From: Cotesia glomerata
Lineage: Eukaryota; Arthropoda; Insecta; Hymenoptera; Braconidae
NCBI RefSeq assembly: GCF_020080835.1
Contig: NC_058159.1
Location: forward strand, 17,610,150-17,674,149
Direction of reading: 5' to 3'
DNA: 64,000 bases
Position numbers and translations under genes: made by a program
The notes under the pieces: model-generated
The model's database searches: none
What the model was told of the DNA's origin: nothing
The model's input: the letters and a program-made list of their open reading frames with translations, nothing else
Part shown: positions 44,216 through 55,707 of the stretch, piece after piece
How positions within the stretch are numbered: position 1 is the stretch's first letter
Layout of the letters: each line of letters opens with the position of its first letter

Positions 44216-45240
44216 AGAAAATTATTCACCTAACTCAAAAATGTAGGTCTATTAAGCTAGCATAGACTCGTCCCTCAGATATTGACTTATTATTCAAGCA
44301 ATGTTATCAATTAAAAAAAATGGTTTATTTTTTTCAATAAACTATAATTATTTCAAAAACTAACTTATTGAAACTTTTTTTTTTTAATTTTGATATTAAA
44401 TGTACTTTTTATCATACTCGCTCAGTAAGTTTTCAAACTTAATTAGCTCCTAAACATAAAAATTGCATCAAATGCCAATAAATTCATGAGAATCAATTGA
44501 TTCATTTTGTACTAGTACAGTTATTAGTACTAGTAGAAATATTGTTGCAGAAAAATTTCAAAGAACGAGTTATTCTTATAGAATCTTTAAAATTATAATG
44601 GGGTCGATTTAGGTCAAATAAACTTCTTTATTTTACTCTAAAATTCATCGAGAATACAGTAGTTTTATCCAAATCGATTGATTGGCAGCAGAAAATATCA
44701 TTGTAAAAGAATTTGGAAAAAAAAAAAGAAAAAAAGAATTTTTCTTTTTTTTTTAATAGCTACTGAATTTTTTTTACGGTTTATTTTGCGTGTGTTATTT
44801 AACTTTTTTATCTGGTTTACTTTATAAATATCTATCAAAATATGTATGGTATAATAATTAACGAAGATAAATGTTAAAAAAGTATATTAAGTATAATTTC
44901 CACTAATCAATTTTACAGAAAAAATTTTCTAATCTAGTTGAATAAGTCAAACGTAATTTTTTTATATTATGCCTATCAGAAATAATTGATTGATAATAGA
45001 AAAGATGTTTCTCTCCATTACCGATGGTCAGTTAGCTGGACAATTAATTTTAGTATCAGCTGTTTTGAAGCTGATTAATTTTTTAAATATCTCCAAGATA
45101 GACCTTGTAATTTGTATAATTTATCATTTTTATCTGGACTGTTCTCAAAATCTGCATAGTATAATAATTTACCTAGCTAAATGTTTGCTCATTTTTTTCT
45201 AACGATGAGCTATTTGTACACTCATAAAAAATTTAACTAG
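44216..45240. other. AT-rich spacer
   Basis: Nothing recognised apart from low-complexity A and T runs. Confidence 0.4.
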
Positions 45241-45261
45241 ATTTAAGAGCTAAAATCGTTC

Positions 45262-45330
45262 ATGGTTCCCGGGTGCCATAAGGACGTATAAATCGGCCTA
45301 TACGCCCTTATGGTATATGTAACGCGATAT
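45262..45330. mobile_element. Truncated ATAAGGGCGTAT-type MITE
   Basis: Contains GCCATAAGGACGTATA and TATACGCCCTTATGG, and ends AACGCGATAT like the larger element at 46689-60630. Its left end is missing. Confidence 0.55.
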
Positions 45331-45334
45331 TACT

Positions 45335-45810
45335 ATAACATACATTGCTAAAACTTCTGAGGACAGGCCTTAAAATTTTATTATCATTTTTGAGAATGTT
45401 CTTGAAATTAATACACTACATAAATATAGCTTCTAAATTTCTATTTCGGAAATGAGTTATGTAATTTAAATTAAAGAGTAACCAAGGATCAATGGCCCTG
45501 AGAAAAAATGTTTTCTTTTTTAAAACTATCGACAAAAATTTTTTTTTGTTTACCAATTTTTGTCGATTTGACACATCACCGACTTTTTGAAAATGTTCGA
45601 TAAAGAAATTAAAAATTGATATCTTGCAGACGGTGAACTTTGCAAGCTATTCTTGAAATTTTTCATTGTTTTTCAGCTAGATGAGCTCAAAATTGTATAA
45701 ATGAATCATCCAAAGCCAAGTCAACCATGATGAAATTCAACCCTTTTTGACTGAACTAAAAATTTTTATTCCTCACCTCATTGAAAGCTTTTTGCAAAAA
45801 TTAAAAAAAT
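45335..45810 (+). repeat. Old dispersed repeat, parts A and B contiguous
   Basis: Uninterrupted paralogue of 40995-41195 plus 44035-44215. It shows the state before insertion of the 2.8 kb TIR element. A diverged match to part A in inverse orientation lies near 61140-61175. Confidence 0.7.
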
Positions 45811-45842
45811 TTTTCAGCTAACTCAAAAATGTTATCAATTTA

Positions 45843-46236
45843 AAAAAATTAGGAAAACGGTTGACTCTAAAGGCTATCCCTGCAACTTCCCACTAACTTC
45901 ATACCTAAATGCTCAACATTTTACTTATTTTGTTTTTGAGCTCTTCGAGCTCAAAAGTCTGATAGAAGTTTGATAATACACTATTTTTTGAATTTTCAAA
46001 CCGCAATAACTTTTGAATGAATGAACCGATTTTTACGCGGTTGGTGCCCTTCGACGCAGTTTTTGAAACCTCATAACGGATCTTTAAATTTAAATCGATC
46101 GAACAAGGAATTTCGAAGTTATTAAAAAAAAACACTTTTTTCGGTTTTCTTTCGACAACGATAACTCACGAACGAATCAACCGATTTTGATCGGGCTGGC
46201 GGCGATCGACGTGGTTTTTTTATGTTAAGAGCTGAT
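45843..46236 (-). repeat. AACTTCCCGC-family repeat, reverse copy
   Basis: Reverse complement of the tail half of the repeat: GGAAAACGGTTGAC, the CCCTGCAACTTCCC end, the GAGCTCTTCGAGCTC palindrome and the AACCGCAATAACTTTTGAATG block. Confidence 0.75.
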
Positions 46237-46245
46237 TAATCACAT

Positions 46246-46688
46246 TAGGTCACAGGAAGCTTCCCTGACTATCTTCGCGAGGGTGTCACTATGTCTGTAT
46301 GTGTGTGTGTGTGTGTGTGTGCATAATTTTTGAATGGCTTAACCGATTTCATCGCGGTTGTCGCCATTCAAAAGGGCTTGACCGAACTTAGATTTTAAAT
46401 TCAAGTTGGATTGATTCGGACCAGTATATTATGTAAAATCTCTAAAAAAATACGAAAAAAAATTTTTTCAAATGTGGTTTTTATAAAATAACTTTTAAAC
46501 GGCTTTACCGATAAATTTCAAATACTAATCAGCTCTTAATATTAAAAAAACCCCGTCTATCGCCGCTAATCCGGTCAATATCGGTTGATTTGTTCGCGAG
46601 TTATCGTTGACGAAAAAAAATCGAAAAAAAGTAATTTTTTCGAATTACACTGGAATTTCTGGTATAAGATCAATTTGTGTTCAAAAGT
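46246..46688 (+). repeat. AACTTCCCGC-family repeat, forward copy meeting the reverse copy
   Basis: From GGTCACAGGAAGCTTCCCTGAC through a short (TG)n (46298-46321), the TTTGAATGGCTTAACCGAT block and the CCGTCTATCGCCGCTAATCC block. It meets the reverse copy near 46240 head to head. Confidence 0.7.
46298..46321 (+). repeat. (TG)n microsatellite
   Basis: 24 bp of TG repeats. Confidence 0.9.
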
Positions 46689-47128
46689 ATATCGCGTTAC
46701 AGATGCTATAAGGGCGCATAAAACGCCCTTAGAGCACCGGGAAACCATGAGGGCGTATGAAAGAAATTATTTTCGGAAATTGACGGATTTCTGTCAGAAA
46801 TGAGCCAAAACGCAAAAAAAAAATTTTTTTATACGCCGTAGAAAAAAATTTTCTTTTCGGTAATCAACTCATTTTTACCTGAAAAGTCGAGAAATACACA
46901 AAAAAATGATTGTCATAATAATAATTTTTTTTTTAAGTCCTAAAAAAATTTTTAATTTGTGGTAAAAATTTTTTTAGCATTTCTGCACGTTCCATGCAAA
47001 AAAATTTTGATTTCTAAAAAAAAAAACTTTTTTATACGCTCTTATGTCATCCGAGGTGGGTCCCGGCAACCATAAGGGCGTAAAAAATTTTCTTTTGCAT
47101 TTCTGCACATTTCGGATGAAAATACGTC

Positions 47129-47357
47129 TGTTAGAAATAGCGCCTATGATTAGTTCCCTGATTAGCCGCCCTTGAGCGCGCTCAGCGTCTTACCGAGAGC
47201 CCCCGACTACTTGTTCGGGGCACGCTGGTTTATTCTGGAGATTACTTTTGTACGAAGCACCTCGCTTACCTTTTATCTCTAATTATTAATAAATAAGTGT
47301 TCTTTAAATATAAATACTTGCGTATTATTTATTGATCAAAACCCTAGCCTTCCATCA
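47129..47357 (+). repeat. Copia 5' LTR
   Basis: 229 bp, TGTTAGAAATAG to CCTTCCATCA. Identical to the 3' LTR over its whole length by eye. Contains AATAAA near 47288-47293, a possible polyadenylation signal. Confidence 0.95.
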
Positions 47358-47371
47358 GGTTATGGGCCCGA
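47358..47371 (+). promoter_or_regulatory. Primer binding site
   Basis: GGTTATGGGCCCGA directly after the 5' LTR. It matches the start of the Drosophila copia site GGTTATGGGCCC, which pairs with an internal fragment of initiator Met tRNA. Confidence 0.75.
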
Positions 47372-47470
47372 CAAGATTCCACTGCGCAAATTAATTATTA
47401 TCTATAAAAATTTTGAAAAGTGAATTATAGTAAACCCGGCAAATTGTGAAGGAGTCGAAGTACTACGACG

Positions 47471-48253
47471 ATGTCGGACGTGGATAAGGAGAGCGACTTG
47501 AGCTTGACACGCAAGTATCTTTTTATTTTTTATGTTAAGAATATGAACAATGACTAAACGAGTGAAGAGAAAAGAAAAAAAAAAATTAAAAAAAAACGAG
47601 GGTTAGATGAAAGAAAAAAAATTAAGTGCTGGAAAATATTTATTGAATCGACGGTCATTGTTCGTTTCTTGAAATATAAGCTTATAAAAACGAGAGTAAT
47701 ATTCTAAGTAGACTAGTCGAAATTAAATAAAAATGGCGTGACTGTGTAGCGTGGTGTTGTTTTGGCGGGAGACCGAGAGTCCGAGCTCATAGACGAGTGA
47801 TGACTGCAGAGAGACAGAGACAGACGATGTATACTAGTGCGAGTGAGACAGAGAATGGTCTCTTTGTTGATCGAAGCAAGTCGAATGTTATGTTGATTTC
47901 TGAGAAAGGGTTGGCCAACCAAATACATTCTCACACTTGAATAAAAATAAAAATAAAACGAATTGAGGAACAAAGGATCTCGTCTCGCCTGAACAGCATC
48001 TACGCTATACTTAAAAATGAAATAAACGAATGACGATGCGTTTAAATTTTTATTAATTAATCTTTATTTTACACAGTACCAGAAAATGATCATATGAACG
48101 AAATGTATGGAAACCTGGTATTCGAGTGCGTCGTAGCTAAACTTCAGAGTGTGTTTAAGCTCGATGAAAATCATCCTAATGAACCAGTGGATGTTAAAAT
48201 TCAAGGAAACAATGTTGTCCTTAAAACTCAATCGGAGGTTGAGTACAAAGCAG
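47471..48253 (+). CDS. Predicted upstream gag exons 1 and 2
   Basis: ATG at 47471 opens a 40-nt frame up to a GCAAGT donor (GC-AG type) at 47511. An acceptor TTTTACACAG at 48067-48076 starts a 177-nt exon ending at CAAAGCAG/GTGGGT (48253/48254). A second acceptor CAATTTATTTCAG at 48605 leads into the long gag frame. All three pieces join in phase (1 nt left over at each junction). The predicted protein adds about 72 residues ahead of the long gag frame. Splicing is inferred from site sequence and phase; the alternative is that gag starts at ATG 48566 in the second intron. Confidence 0.5.
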
Positions 48254-48565
48254 GTGGGTGCGCACCCTAATTTCTTTTGTTGCTATCAAGCAGAAATAAA
48301 TACACCTGCTTAAAATAAAATAGTCTCGAGACAGTACTGATTTTGAAAGAAATCAGAAAAGACCTATAATATTTCTTTAATTAAAGAAATAATATTTCGT
48401 TGGATCACCTGTATTTTGGTCAGTGCCGTGCACGGACCTATTGTGCAGGGGATCAGGGTTTGGATGTATGATATCTTGTGTTCGGATACATACATGCAAA
48501 CTCGTCTCAAATTCGGTAATGCTTGTGTTCAGCATACCGGGTTAGGGACACAGTCCATGGCGTAA

Positions 48566-49993
48566 GTGAATATTGAAAGATTGATAATCTTTCAATTTAT
48601 TTCAGATAAATCATTTCTAACCATTGACGAGTGGAATGCCCTAGTCGAGTGGGTGGGCAACTGGAAGGGTGAAACACCAATAATGCCTCGGACTTTAAAT
48701 CAACGAATTTCTGAGGAGATTGACGAGAACGAACTGCTGGGAGGTGACGATGAGATCAAAACGATTGCTAAAGATGATGATGTGACGAGTGATAATGAGG
48801 AGTGTGAAACGAAACGAGTGATAACGACCCAGGCAGTAATTGAAACAACAAGTAAAGGTCTACCTAAAATAACTGATATAAAACCGGTTCAGTTACCAAT
48901 GGATAAGTTTAAACGAGTCAATCTTCCTAATGAAACCCCTGAGAAAACTAAACCTGACATTCCTAATTTAGGTAATTCTAAGGTTGTTCAGACGGAAGAA
49001 ACTCAGGCAAACGATGTGAGTGGGGACTGGAAGCCATGCTTTCAAGCTATGAGTAATATGCTGCAACAGCATACTAAATTGCTCACAACCGCTGTAGACA
49101 CTATTAAAGGGTTGGAACGAGTTCAGGAGTTTGCGAACGCAAAGAACGAGCAATGTTTGGTCCATGACCAAATAAACGAGAGAATGAGTGAAATGGAAAG
49201 AAACATGGAACAAATAAAAGAGTGTATGCAGGCTCAGGTAAATAATGACGGGTGTAATTTAAATGCTGATTTAGAAAAACGAGTAACCTATTTAGTACAA
49301 CGAGAACTTAGTGGCCATAAAAACAATAATGAAAAACGAGAGGACGGTGAGAAAAATAAAATCGTAGATGACGTGAAAGAAGCAATTAAATTTGAAATAA
49401 TTACTAAAGACTCGGGTGCACGACGTGACTATAAATTAACAGCTCAAACTAAATTCGAACATTTTTATGATTATCTCTCTTCGGAACTACGAATGAACGA
49501 ATTATTGTATGTAATAGATACGAGTGTAAAACCAAGTAGAGTTTTTGATAAAGCAACGACTGACAAACATAAATTTAAAGTACGGGATATTTTGATCAAC
49601 AGAATTGACCAAAACTATCATTCTAAAGTAGTTCATCTTAAATGTCCGGTTGAAATATTAAATAAAATCAAAGAGCTAAAAAGATATGAAACGAATTTAA
49701 CGACAGTAATGATTAGAAAACAGTTGTATAGTCTTCAATATACACCTGACAAAGAAACGTCATCGGATTTTTGCGAAAGATTCGAAGAGATCATTCGTAA
49801 CTATGGAAATGTCACGGGCGCGACAGCTCTCTCTGATGAGGAGATACGTGACACTTTCTATAACGCTATTATGGCCACGGTTCCGGAAGTACAATCAATA
49901 GAATTCGTTTCTAAAAATGCTACAGGCAAAGGCCTGGATTATGAAAGTCTAAAAATGTTTTTGATACAGGCTGAAGCAAATAAGAAGTGTTGA
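48566..49993 (+). CDS. Copia gag (main part), first assembled copy
   Basis: 475-codon frame from ATG 48566 to TGA 49993; if the upstream exons are real, the coding part starts at 48606. Residues ~30-160 are acidic and low in complexity, ~165-215 are predicted coiled coil, and ~290-470 form the capsid-like domain typical of Copia gag (a helical UBN2-like segment ending in LDYESLKMFLIQAE). Packaging of the element RNA is its role. The second assembled copy of this stretch is full of small indels. Confidence 0.85.
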   Translation: MNIERLIIFQFISDKSFLTIDEWNALVEWVGNWKGETPIMPRTLNQRISEEIDENELLGGDDEIKTIAKDDDVTSDNEECETKRVITTQAVIETTSKGLPKITDIKPVQLPMDKFKRVNLPNETPEKTKPDIPNLGNSKVVQTEETQANDVSGDWKPCFQAMSNMLQQHTKLLTTAVDTIKGLERVQEFANAKNEQCLVHDQINERMSEMERNMEQIKECMQAQVNNDGCNLNADLEKRVTYLVQRELSGHKNNNEKREDGEKNKIVDDVKEAIKFEIITKDSGARRDYKLTAQTKFEHFYDYLSSELRMNELLYVIDTSVKPSRVFDKATTDKHKFKVRDILINRIDQNYHSKVVHLKCPVEILNKIKELKRYETNLTTVMIRKQLYSLQYTPDKETSSDFCERFEEIIRNYGNVTGATALSDEEIRDTFYNAIMATVPEVQSIEFVSKNATGKGLDYESLKMFLIQAEANKKC

Positions 49994-50009
49994 TACGAGA
50001 GCAGCTTTA

Positions 50010-50774
50010 ATGGCCAAAAAGGACCTGAAAGTAAGGTGTTACGAATGTGGAGACTGTGGTCATCGCAGCTCTGAGTGTCCCCAGAAAGGTTCGGGATTGC
50101 AAAAATGCTACGAGTGTAACCAGTTCACTACACACAAAGCCAATGAATGTCCCGAACGATTGGAACGACAAAAACGAAATGCATCACGAGGCAAAGGGAG
50201 AACGAGTGGAACGAGCAGGTATAGTTATTTTAAGAATTCACGTGCCTTTAAACAGGCCAATGACAGACGACAGTATCTCAAAAGGAAAAATAGTGACAAT
50301 TCAGGAAATAGTGAATCAAAGAAACCAAGATTTAGGGCACACAGAGGGCGTGGTGGTTTTAAAAATTCCAACCAACATAGACAGAATAAAAACGAAAATG
50401 CCAAAGGAACGGAGTCAGCAAAGGGTGAGTTATTTTTATTTGATGCTAGATTTAATCCAAAAACTTACCATACACACACTGTAAACAAAGATCAGTCTCG
50501 AGTGAAAAGATTAGGTGACAAGCGAGAGAATGAAAACGATCAAGGAAAACTAGTTGCTAAATTTTTGGCAGACTCAGGTGCAACAGAGCACCTTACTAAT
50601 TCCAAAATTGTTTTCAAAACCCTTGATGAAAGAAATTACGGAACAATTAAATGCGCAAATAATGACCCCTCAGCAGACTTGAAAACGGATAGGTCAGGGG
50701 AAATTGAGATAGTTTTAGAAAACAACCAAATTTTGAAAATCGAAAATGTAATTTGTGCTAGCTCTTTCAGATAA
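50010..50774 (+). CDS. Nucleocapsid and protease, first assembled copy
   Basis: 254-codon frame in another phase than gag. Two CCHC knuckles open it: CYECGDCGHRSSEC (residues ~10-23) and CYECNQFTTHKANEC (~32-46). A basic Arg/Gly/Ser-rich tail follows, then FLADSGATEH (~186), the Copia aspartic protease site DSG. The frame ends shortly after VICASSF. The nucleocapsid binds RNA; the protease cuts the polyprotein. Gag ends in another frame 17 nt upstream, so a frame change is needed between gag and this part. Confidence 0.8.
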   Translation: MAKKDLKVRCYECGDCGHRSSECPQKGSGLQKCYECNQFTTHKANECPERLERQKRNASRGKGRTSGTSRYSYFKNSRAFKQANDRRQYLKRKNSDNSGNSESKKPRFRAHRGRGGFKNSNQHRQNKNENAKGTESAKGELFLFDARFNPKTYHTHTVNKDQSRVKRLGDKRENENDQGKLVAKFLADSGATEHLTNSKIVFKTLDERNYGTIKCANNDPSADLKTDRSGEIEIVLENNQILKIENVICASSFR

Positions 50775-51552
50775 TTTATTGTCCTTGAGGAAATTTGCCG
50801 AGATGGGTTTAAGCATTTATTTAGATAAAGAGAAAATAGATATTTTTGATCCGATTTCTAACAAGTCTTTTATTACGGGTGTTTACAGTAAACCATGTTG
50901 GATCATTGAGCTTGTAATTAACAAAAACAAATCTAATAATTGTAAAAATGAGTCTAGAACTTTTAATAAATACATTGTAGCAAATATGACTAAAAATAGC
51001 AAGACAAATGTTAATAGAGTAGGCTATATATCTCGGGAGATTTCTTCAAAAGACAGAATGATAGCAAATGACAGTATTATCTCAAGATTAAATTCAGACT
51101 CAGGAAATTTTGATAACGGGTGTTTTAACGAAAAGAAAACGAGTGAAGAAACGACTGATAGCATTGAACAAACAAAACCGAGTGAAAGCGAAGTGGAGAC
51201 CGAGAGTAAAGATAAAATGACTGACGACAACAGACTGATTGAAAGGGAAGACATTAGTGAAGATAATGTTCAAAATATTAAAACAGGGAAGAAATTAATT
51301 TACGAAAACTCAAACTTTGACACAACTATTTGGGACCGAAAATTTCACGATGTTAACGAGTTGCCTATAACTGAAATTACAGATGTTGATTCACCACTTA
51401 ACGACAGTAATAACGAAAGAAAGTTTAATAGCAAAGCACTACTTTGGCATGTCAGATTCGGGCACGCCTCGATAAACTATCTTAAAGCGTTACAAAAGAA
51501 ATTTCCTGAAAATGATGAACTTCGAAAACGATATTTGACGACTCGATCTTAG
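50755..51552 (+). CDS. Linker and pre-integrase zinc-binding region, first assembled copy
   Basis: Starts in a new frame, overlapping the end of the previous one, with DNLLSLRKFAEMG (the usual protease end). A Ser/Asp/Glu-rich linker of ~170 residues follows, unusually long for Copia, and then LLWHVRFGHASINYLK, the His pair of the integrase HHCC domain. The frame runs off before the Cys pair because of a missing A at about 51525; the second copy has the extra A and reads CEVC. Confidence 0.7.
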   Translation: MLALSDNLLSLRKFAEMGLSIYLDKEKIDIFDPISNKSFITGVYSKPCWIIELVINKNKSNNCKNESRTFNKYIVANMTKNSKTNVNRVGYISREISSKDRMIANDSIISRLNSDSGNFDNGCFNEKKTSEETTDSIEQTKPSESEVETESKDKMTDDNRLIEREDISEDNVQNIKTGKKLIYENSNFDTTIWDRKFHDVNELPITEITDVDSPLNDSNNERKFNSKALLWHVRFGHASINYLKALQKKFPENDELRKRYLTTRS

Positions 51553-51587
51553 ATTGCGAGGTTTGTAGGATCGCTAAATTTAATAAA

Positions 51588-54224
51588 TTGCCTTTTAACA
51601 CGACGCGAAAACGAGCAACGGAACCCTTGCAAGTTATACACTCGGATACAATGGGACCAATAAGTCCATCTACTCATCCAAAGGGATATAGATTCATATC
51701 GGTTTTCGTAGACGATTTTTCGAGACTTGCAATGGCGTATCCTATGAAAAATAAAAACGATACTGGTTTGTGTTTTGAAGCTTTCGTAAGGGAGTGCACG
51801 AAACCTATTGGGCCGTGACGCGAAAGTCTGCTATCTTCGATCAGATCACAAGGCACAGAATTTACGGTGGTTATACGAGTGACGTCTTAAACAAACTAGG
51901 TGCTGAGTTACAATGTTCAAGCCCTGATACTCCAGAACACAATGGTGTATCAGAACGCTTTAACCAAACTATCCAAAAGAAAGTCCAGGTCATACATGTA
52001 CGACGCGAAATTGCCAGAGAGTATGTGGGATTTAGCTTTAAATGCAGCAGTTTACGCATATAATAGAACCCCTCATAAATCAAATAATATGATAACACCG
52101 ATGAGCAAATTTTTCTCCTCACCATAACTTTGACATAAACCAACTGAAACGTTTTGGTTGCGTGGCGTACATTAAAGTACAACGGAAAATGGGACCAAAA
52201 TTCAGAGCTGAAGGACGACGTGTTATTCTTGTAGGTTATACGCCTACAGGATATCAATTCCTAAAACCGGAGGAAGGTAAATATTATGAAAGTCGCGATG
52301 TAAGATTTAACGAAAAATTGGTTTACGGTGATAAATGCAAACGATCTGATATAAAAGACTGGCCGGTTGAGGAAAGTAAAATTGATAAAGAAAAATGGTT
52401 CGTAGAATTTCCAGATAACAAAAACGAGGGTGAAGAATCATTAAAAACGGAGGGAGAAATTCCTATTAAAAGAAAGAGAGGACGACCGCGTAAACATCCG
52501 GTATGTAATCAAAAGAACGAAACGAGTGACTGCACGACGAGTAAAGATACGAAAACGAGCACTTTACAGACTAACGACAGTGAATGCGAAAGCAAAATAT
52601 TATTTACTACTAGGTTAAATGATAAATATGACCAGATTAAAGACGATGTGGAAGACGAGATGTATTATGGGTTATTAGCAAAAATAAATGAGGATCCAGC
52701 CTCTTACGAGGAGGCAATGCAAACCGACAGAAGCACATCCGAGTGGAAACAAGCAATTGAAAACGAACTAAATTCAATGATTGAAAACGATGTGTGGGGA
52801 AATTGTCGAAAAGACCCAAAACGACGTGTAGCGGAAAAAGAGCAAATATAATTGATTCGCGATGGGTATTTAAACAAAAAATAGAAAGTAACAACACGTT
52901 TAAATTCAAAGCTAGACTAGTTATTCGAGGTTTCAAAGACAGAAATGTCTACAAATTAAAAGAAACATATGCACCGGTATCTCGATTTGCCGCTGGTGCG
53001 TACAGTATTAGCAATAATAAATAAGTTTGATTTGACAGTATACCAGCTGGAAGATGTTAAGACAGCGTTTCTTAACGGAACGATTGACGAAGAGATCTTT
53101 ATGGAGATTCCCGAAGGAACTCACATAAGCGTGGACGAGAGGAAAAACAAAGTTTGTAAACTTAAACTTGAGCGTTGTACGGCCTAAAAATAAGTCCTAA
53201 GCGTTTGGAACCAAAAAATTCACAGAGGTAGCTCTGAATATTGGTTTGAAAAACTTGTAACGATGAGCCGTGTTTATTTACTTGGCGTGACGATTGAAAT
53301 TTCTGATTTTATTGTTATACGGTAGACGATATCTTAATTGCATGTAACGACGAGTACAAACTGAACGATGTGAAAAACAAATTAATGAGTGAATTTAAAA
53401 TGACTGACTTAGGAGAACCAAAAGAATTCTTAGGGATTTCAATTACGAGGAACTTAGAGAAAAGAAGATATTGAATCTTAGCCAAAAACGATATATTGAG
53501 AAAATAATTAAACAAATTTGATTTCAGTGAATCTCATCCTCAGAGAACTCCTATATGAAAGGTAACAACTCAGGTTGCAAATAGAGAAAGGAAGCTCAGA
53601 CCAGAAGATTGCAGTATTGAACAATTACGAGCGACTGAAACAGGTGCAAACATACCTTATCGAGAAGCAGTAGGCAGTTTGTTGTACTTAGCAGGAGCAA
53701 CCTGCCCTGATATTTCATATGCAGTAAATGTCTTGAGCAGGTATCAGCTGAACCCTACTGAAAACGACTGGAAAATGGTAGGGCAGAGTGTTTTAGATAC
53801 CTGAAAGGTACTGTAAAGTTTAAAGTTGACGTATTTAACTTAAAACAAGATAATCCTGCAAGCTTTTTCAGATGCTGGATTTTGCGGACTGTAAAGGTTC
53901 TATCTCTAACGACGTGCGGATTCTTAATCCAACTGTTTTGGTGACACTATAGCTTGGAGGTCACACAAGAAGCAAAGAATGGTACTTTGTCAACTTGCCA
54001 AGCTGAATAAGTAACAATGAGTGAAGCGAGGTCAGGGAGTTGACAAAACATGAGCAACTCTCTTAAAATTATTTTTGAATAAATCATTTTCTATATGCAG
54101 CTCTGGTGCGATAACTTTCAAGGCTGCAGAAGCAAAGTGCGCAAACCAGGTGGTGGTAACAAACTGAGACATATGACAGAGGTAAGAGAGCACTACACAG
54201 TTAAAGAGTGTGTTGAACGTGGTA
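51588..54224 (+). pseudogene. Integrase, reverse transcriptase and RNase H, first assembled copy (error-laden)
   Basis: Same domain order as at 57312-60029 but with many 1-3 nt indels, more frequent toward the gap at 54225. Recognisable pieces include HSDTMGP, ARLVIRGFKD, KTAFLNG, and degraded matches to the YVDD block and RNase H. The pattern suggests low-quality assembly, not decay. Confidence 0.85.
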
Positions 54225-54324
54225 NNNNNNNNNNNNNNNNNNNNNNNNNNNNNNNNNNNNNNNNNNNNNNNNNNNNNNNNNNNNNNNNNNNNNNNNNNNN
54301 NNNNNNNNNNNNNNNNNNNNNNNN
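54225..54324. other. Assembly gap inside Copia
   Basis: 100 Ns. Sequence on the right restarts at the equivalent of 48695. Confidence 1.
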
Positions 54325-55693
54325 TTAAATCAACGAATTTCTGAGGAGATTGACGAGAACGAGCACTGCTGGGAGTGTGACGATGAGATCAAAACGATTG
54401 CTAAAGATGATGATGTGGACGAGTGATAATGAGTGAGTGTGAAACGAAACGAGTGATAACGACCCAGGGCAGTAATTGAAACAACAAGTAAAGGTCTACA
54501 TCTTTAAAATAACTGATGTAAAACCGGTTCAGTTACCAATGGATAAGTTTAAACGAGTCAATCTTCCCTAACGAAACCCCTGAGAGAAAAACTAAACCCT
54601 GACATTCCTAATTTAGGTAATTCTAAGGTTGTTCCAGACAGCAGGAAGAAACCTCAAGGCAAACTGATGTGAGTGAGGACTGGAAGCCATGCTTTCTCAA
54701 GCTATGAGTGCAATATGCTGCAACAGCATGTCACTAAATTGCTCACAACCGCTGTAGACATCTTTTATTAAAGGGTTGGAACGAGTTCAGGAGGAGTTTG
54801 CGAGGAACGCAAAGAACGAGCAATGTTTGGTCCATGACCAAATAAACGCAGAGAATGAGGTGAAATGGAAAGAAAGCATGGAACAAATAAAAAGAGTGTA
54901 TGCAGGCTCAGGTAAAAATAATGACGGGTGTAATTTAAATGCTGATTTAGAAAAAACGAGTAACCTATTTAGTACCAACTTAAAGAACTTGAAGTGGCCA
55001 TAAAAACAAATAATGAAAAACGAGAGGACGGATTTGAGAAAAAATAAAAAATCGTAGATGACGTGAAAGAAGCAATTAAATCTTGAAAATAATTACTAAA
55101 GACTCGGGTGCACGACGTGACTATAAAATTAACAGCCTCAAACTAAAATTCGAACATTTTTTATGATTATCTCTCTTCGAACTACGAATGAACGAATTAT
55201 TGTATGTACAGATACGAGTGGCCAAAACCAAGTAGAGTTTTTGATAAAGCAACGACTGACAAACATAAGAATTTAAAGTACGGGATATTTTGATCAACAG
55301 AATTGACCAAAACTATCATTCTAAAGTAGTTCATCTTAAAATGTCCGGTTGAAATATTAAATAAAATCAAAAGAGCTAAAAAGATATGAAACGAATTTAA
55401 CGACAGTAATGATTAGAAAACAGTTGTATAGTCTTCAATATACACCTGACAAAGAAACGTCATCGGATTTTTGCGAAAGATTCGAAGAGATCATTCGTAA
55501 CTATGGAAATGTCACGGGCGCGACAGCTCTCTGATGAGGAGATACGTGACACTTTCTATAACGCTATTATGGCCACGGTTCCGGAAGTACAATCAATAGA
55601 ATTCGTTTCTAAAAATGCTACAGGCAAAGGCCTGGATTATGAAAGTCTAAAAAATGTTTTTGATACAGGCTGAAGCAAATAAGAAGTGTTGAT
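54325..55693 (+). pseudogene. Gag, second assembled copy (error-laden)
   Basis: Aligns to 48695-49993 with frequent small insertions, mostly 1-5 nt, so that no long frame survives before about 55380. Errors thin out to the right. Confidence 0.85.
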
Positions 55694-55707
55694 ACGAGAG
55701 CAGCTTA

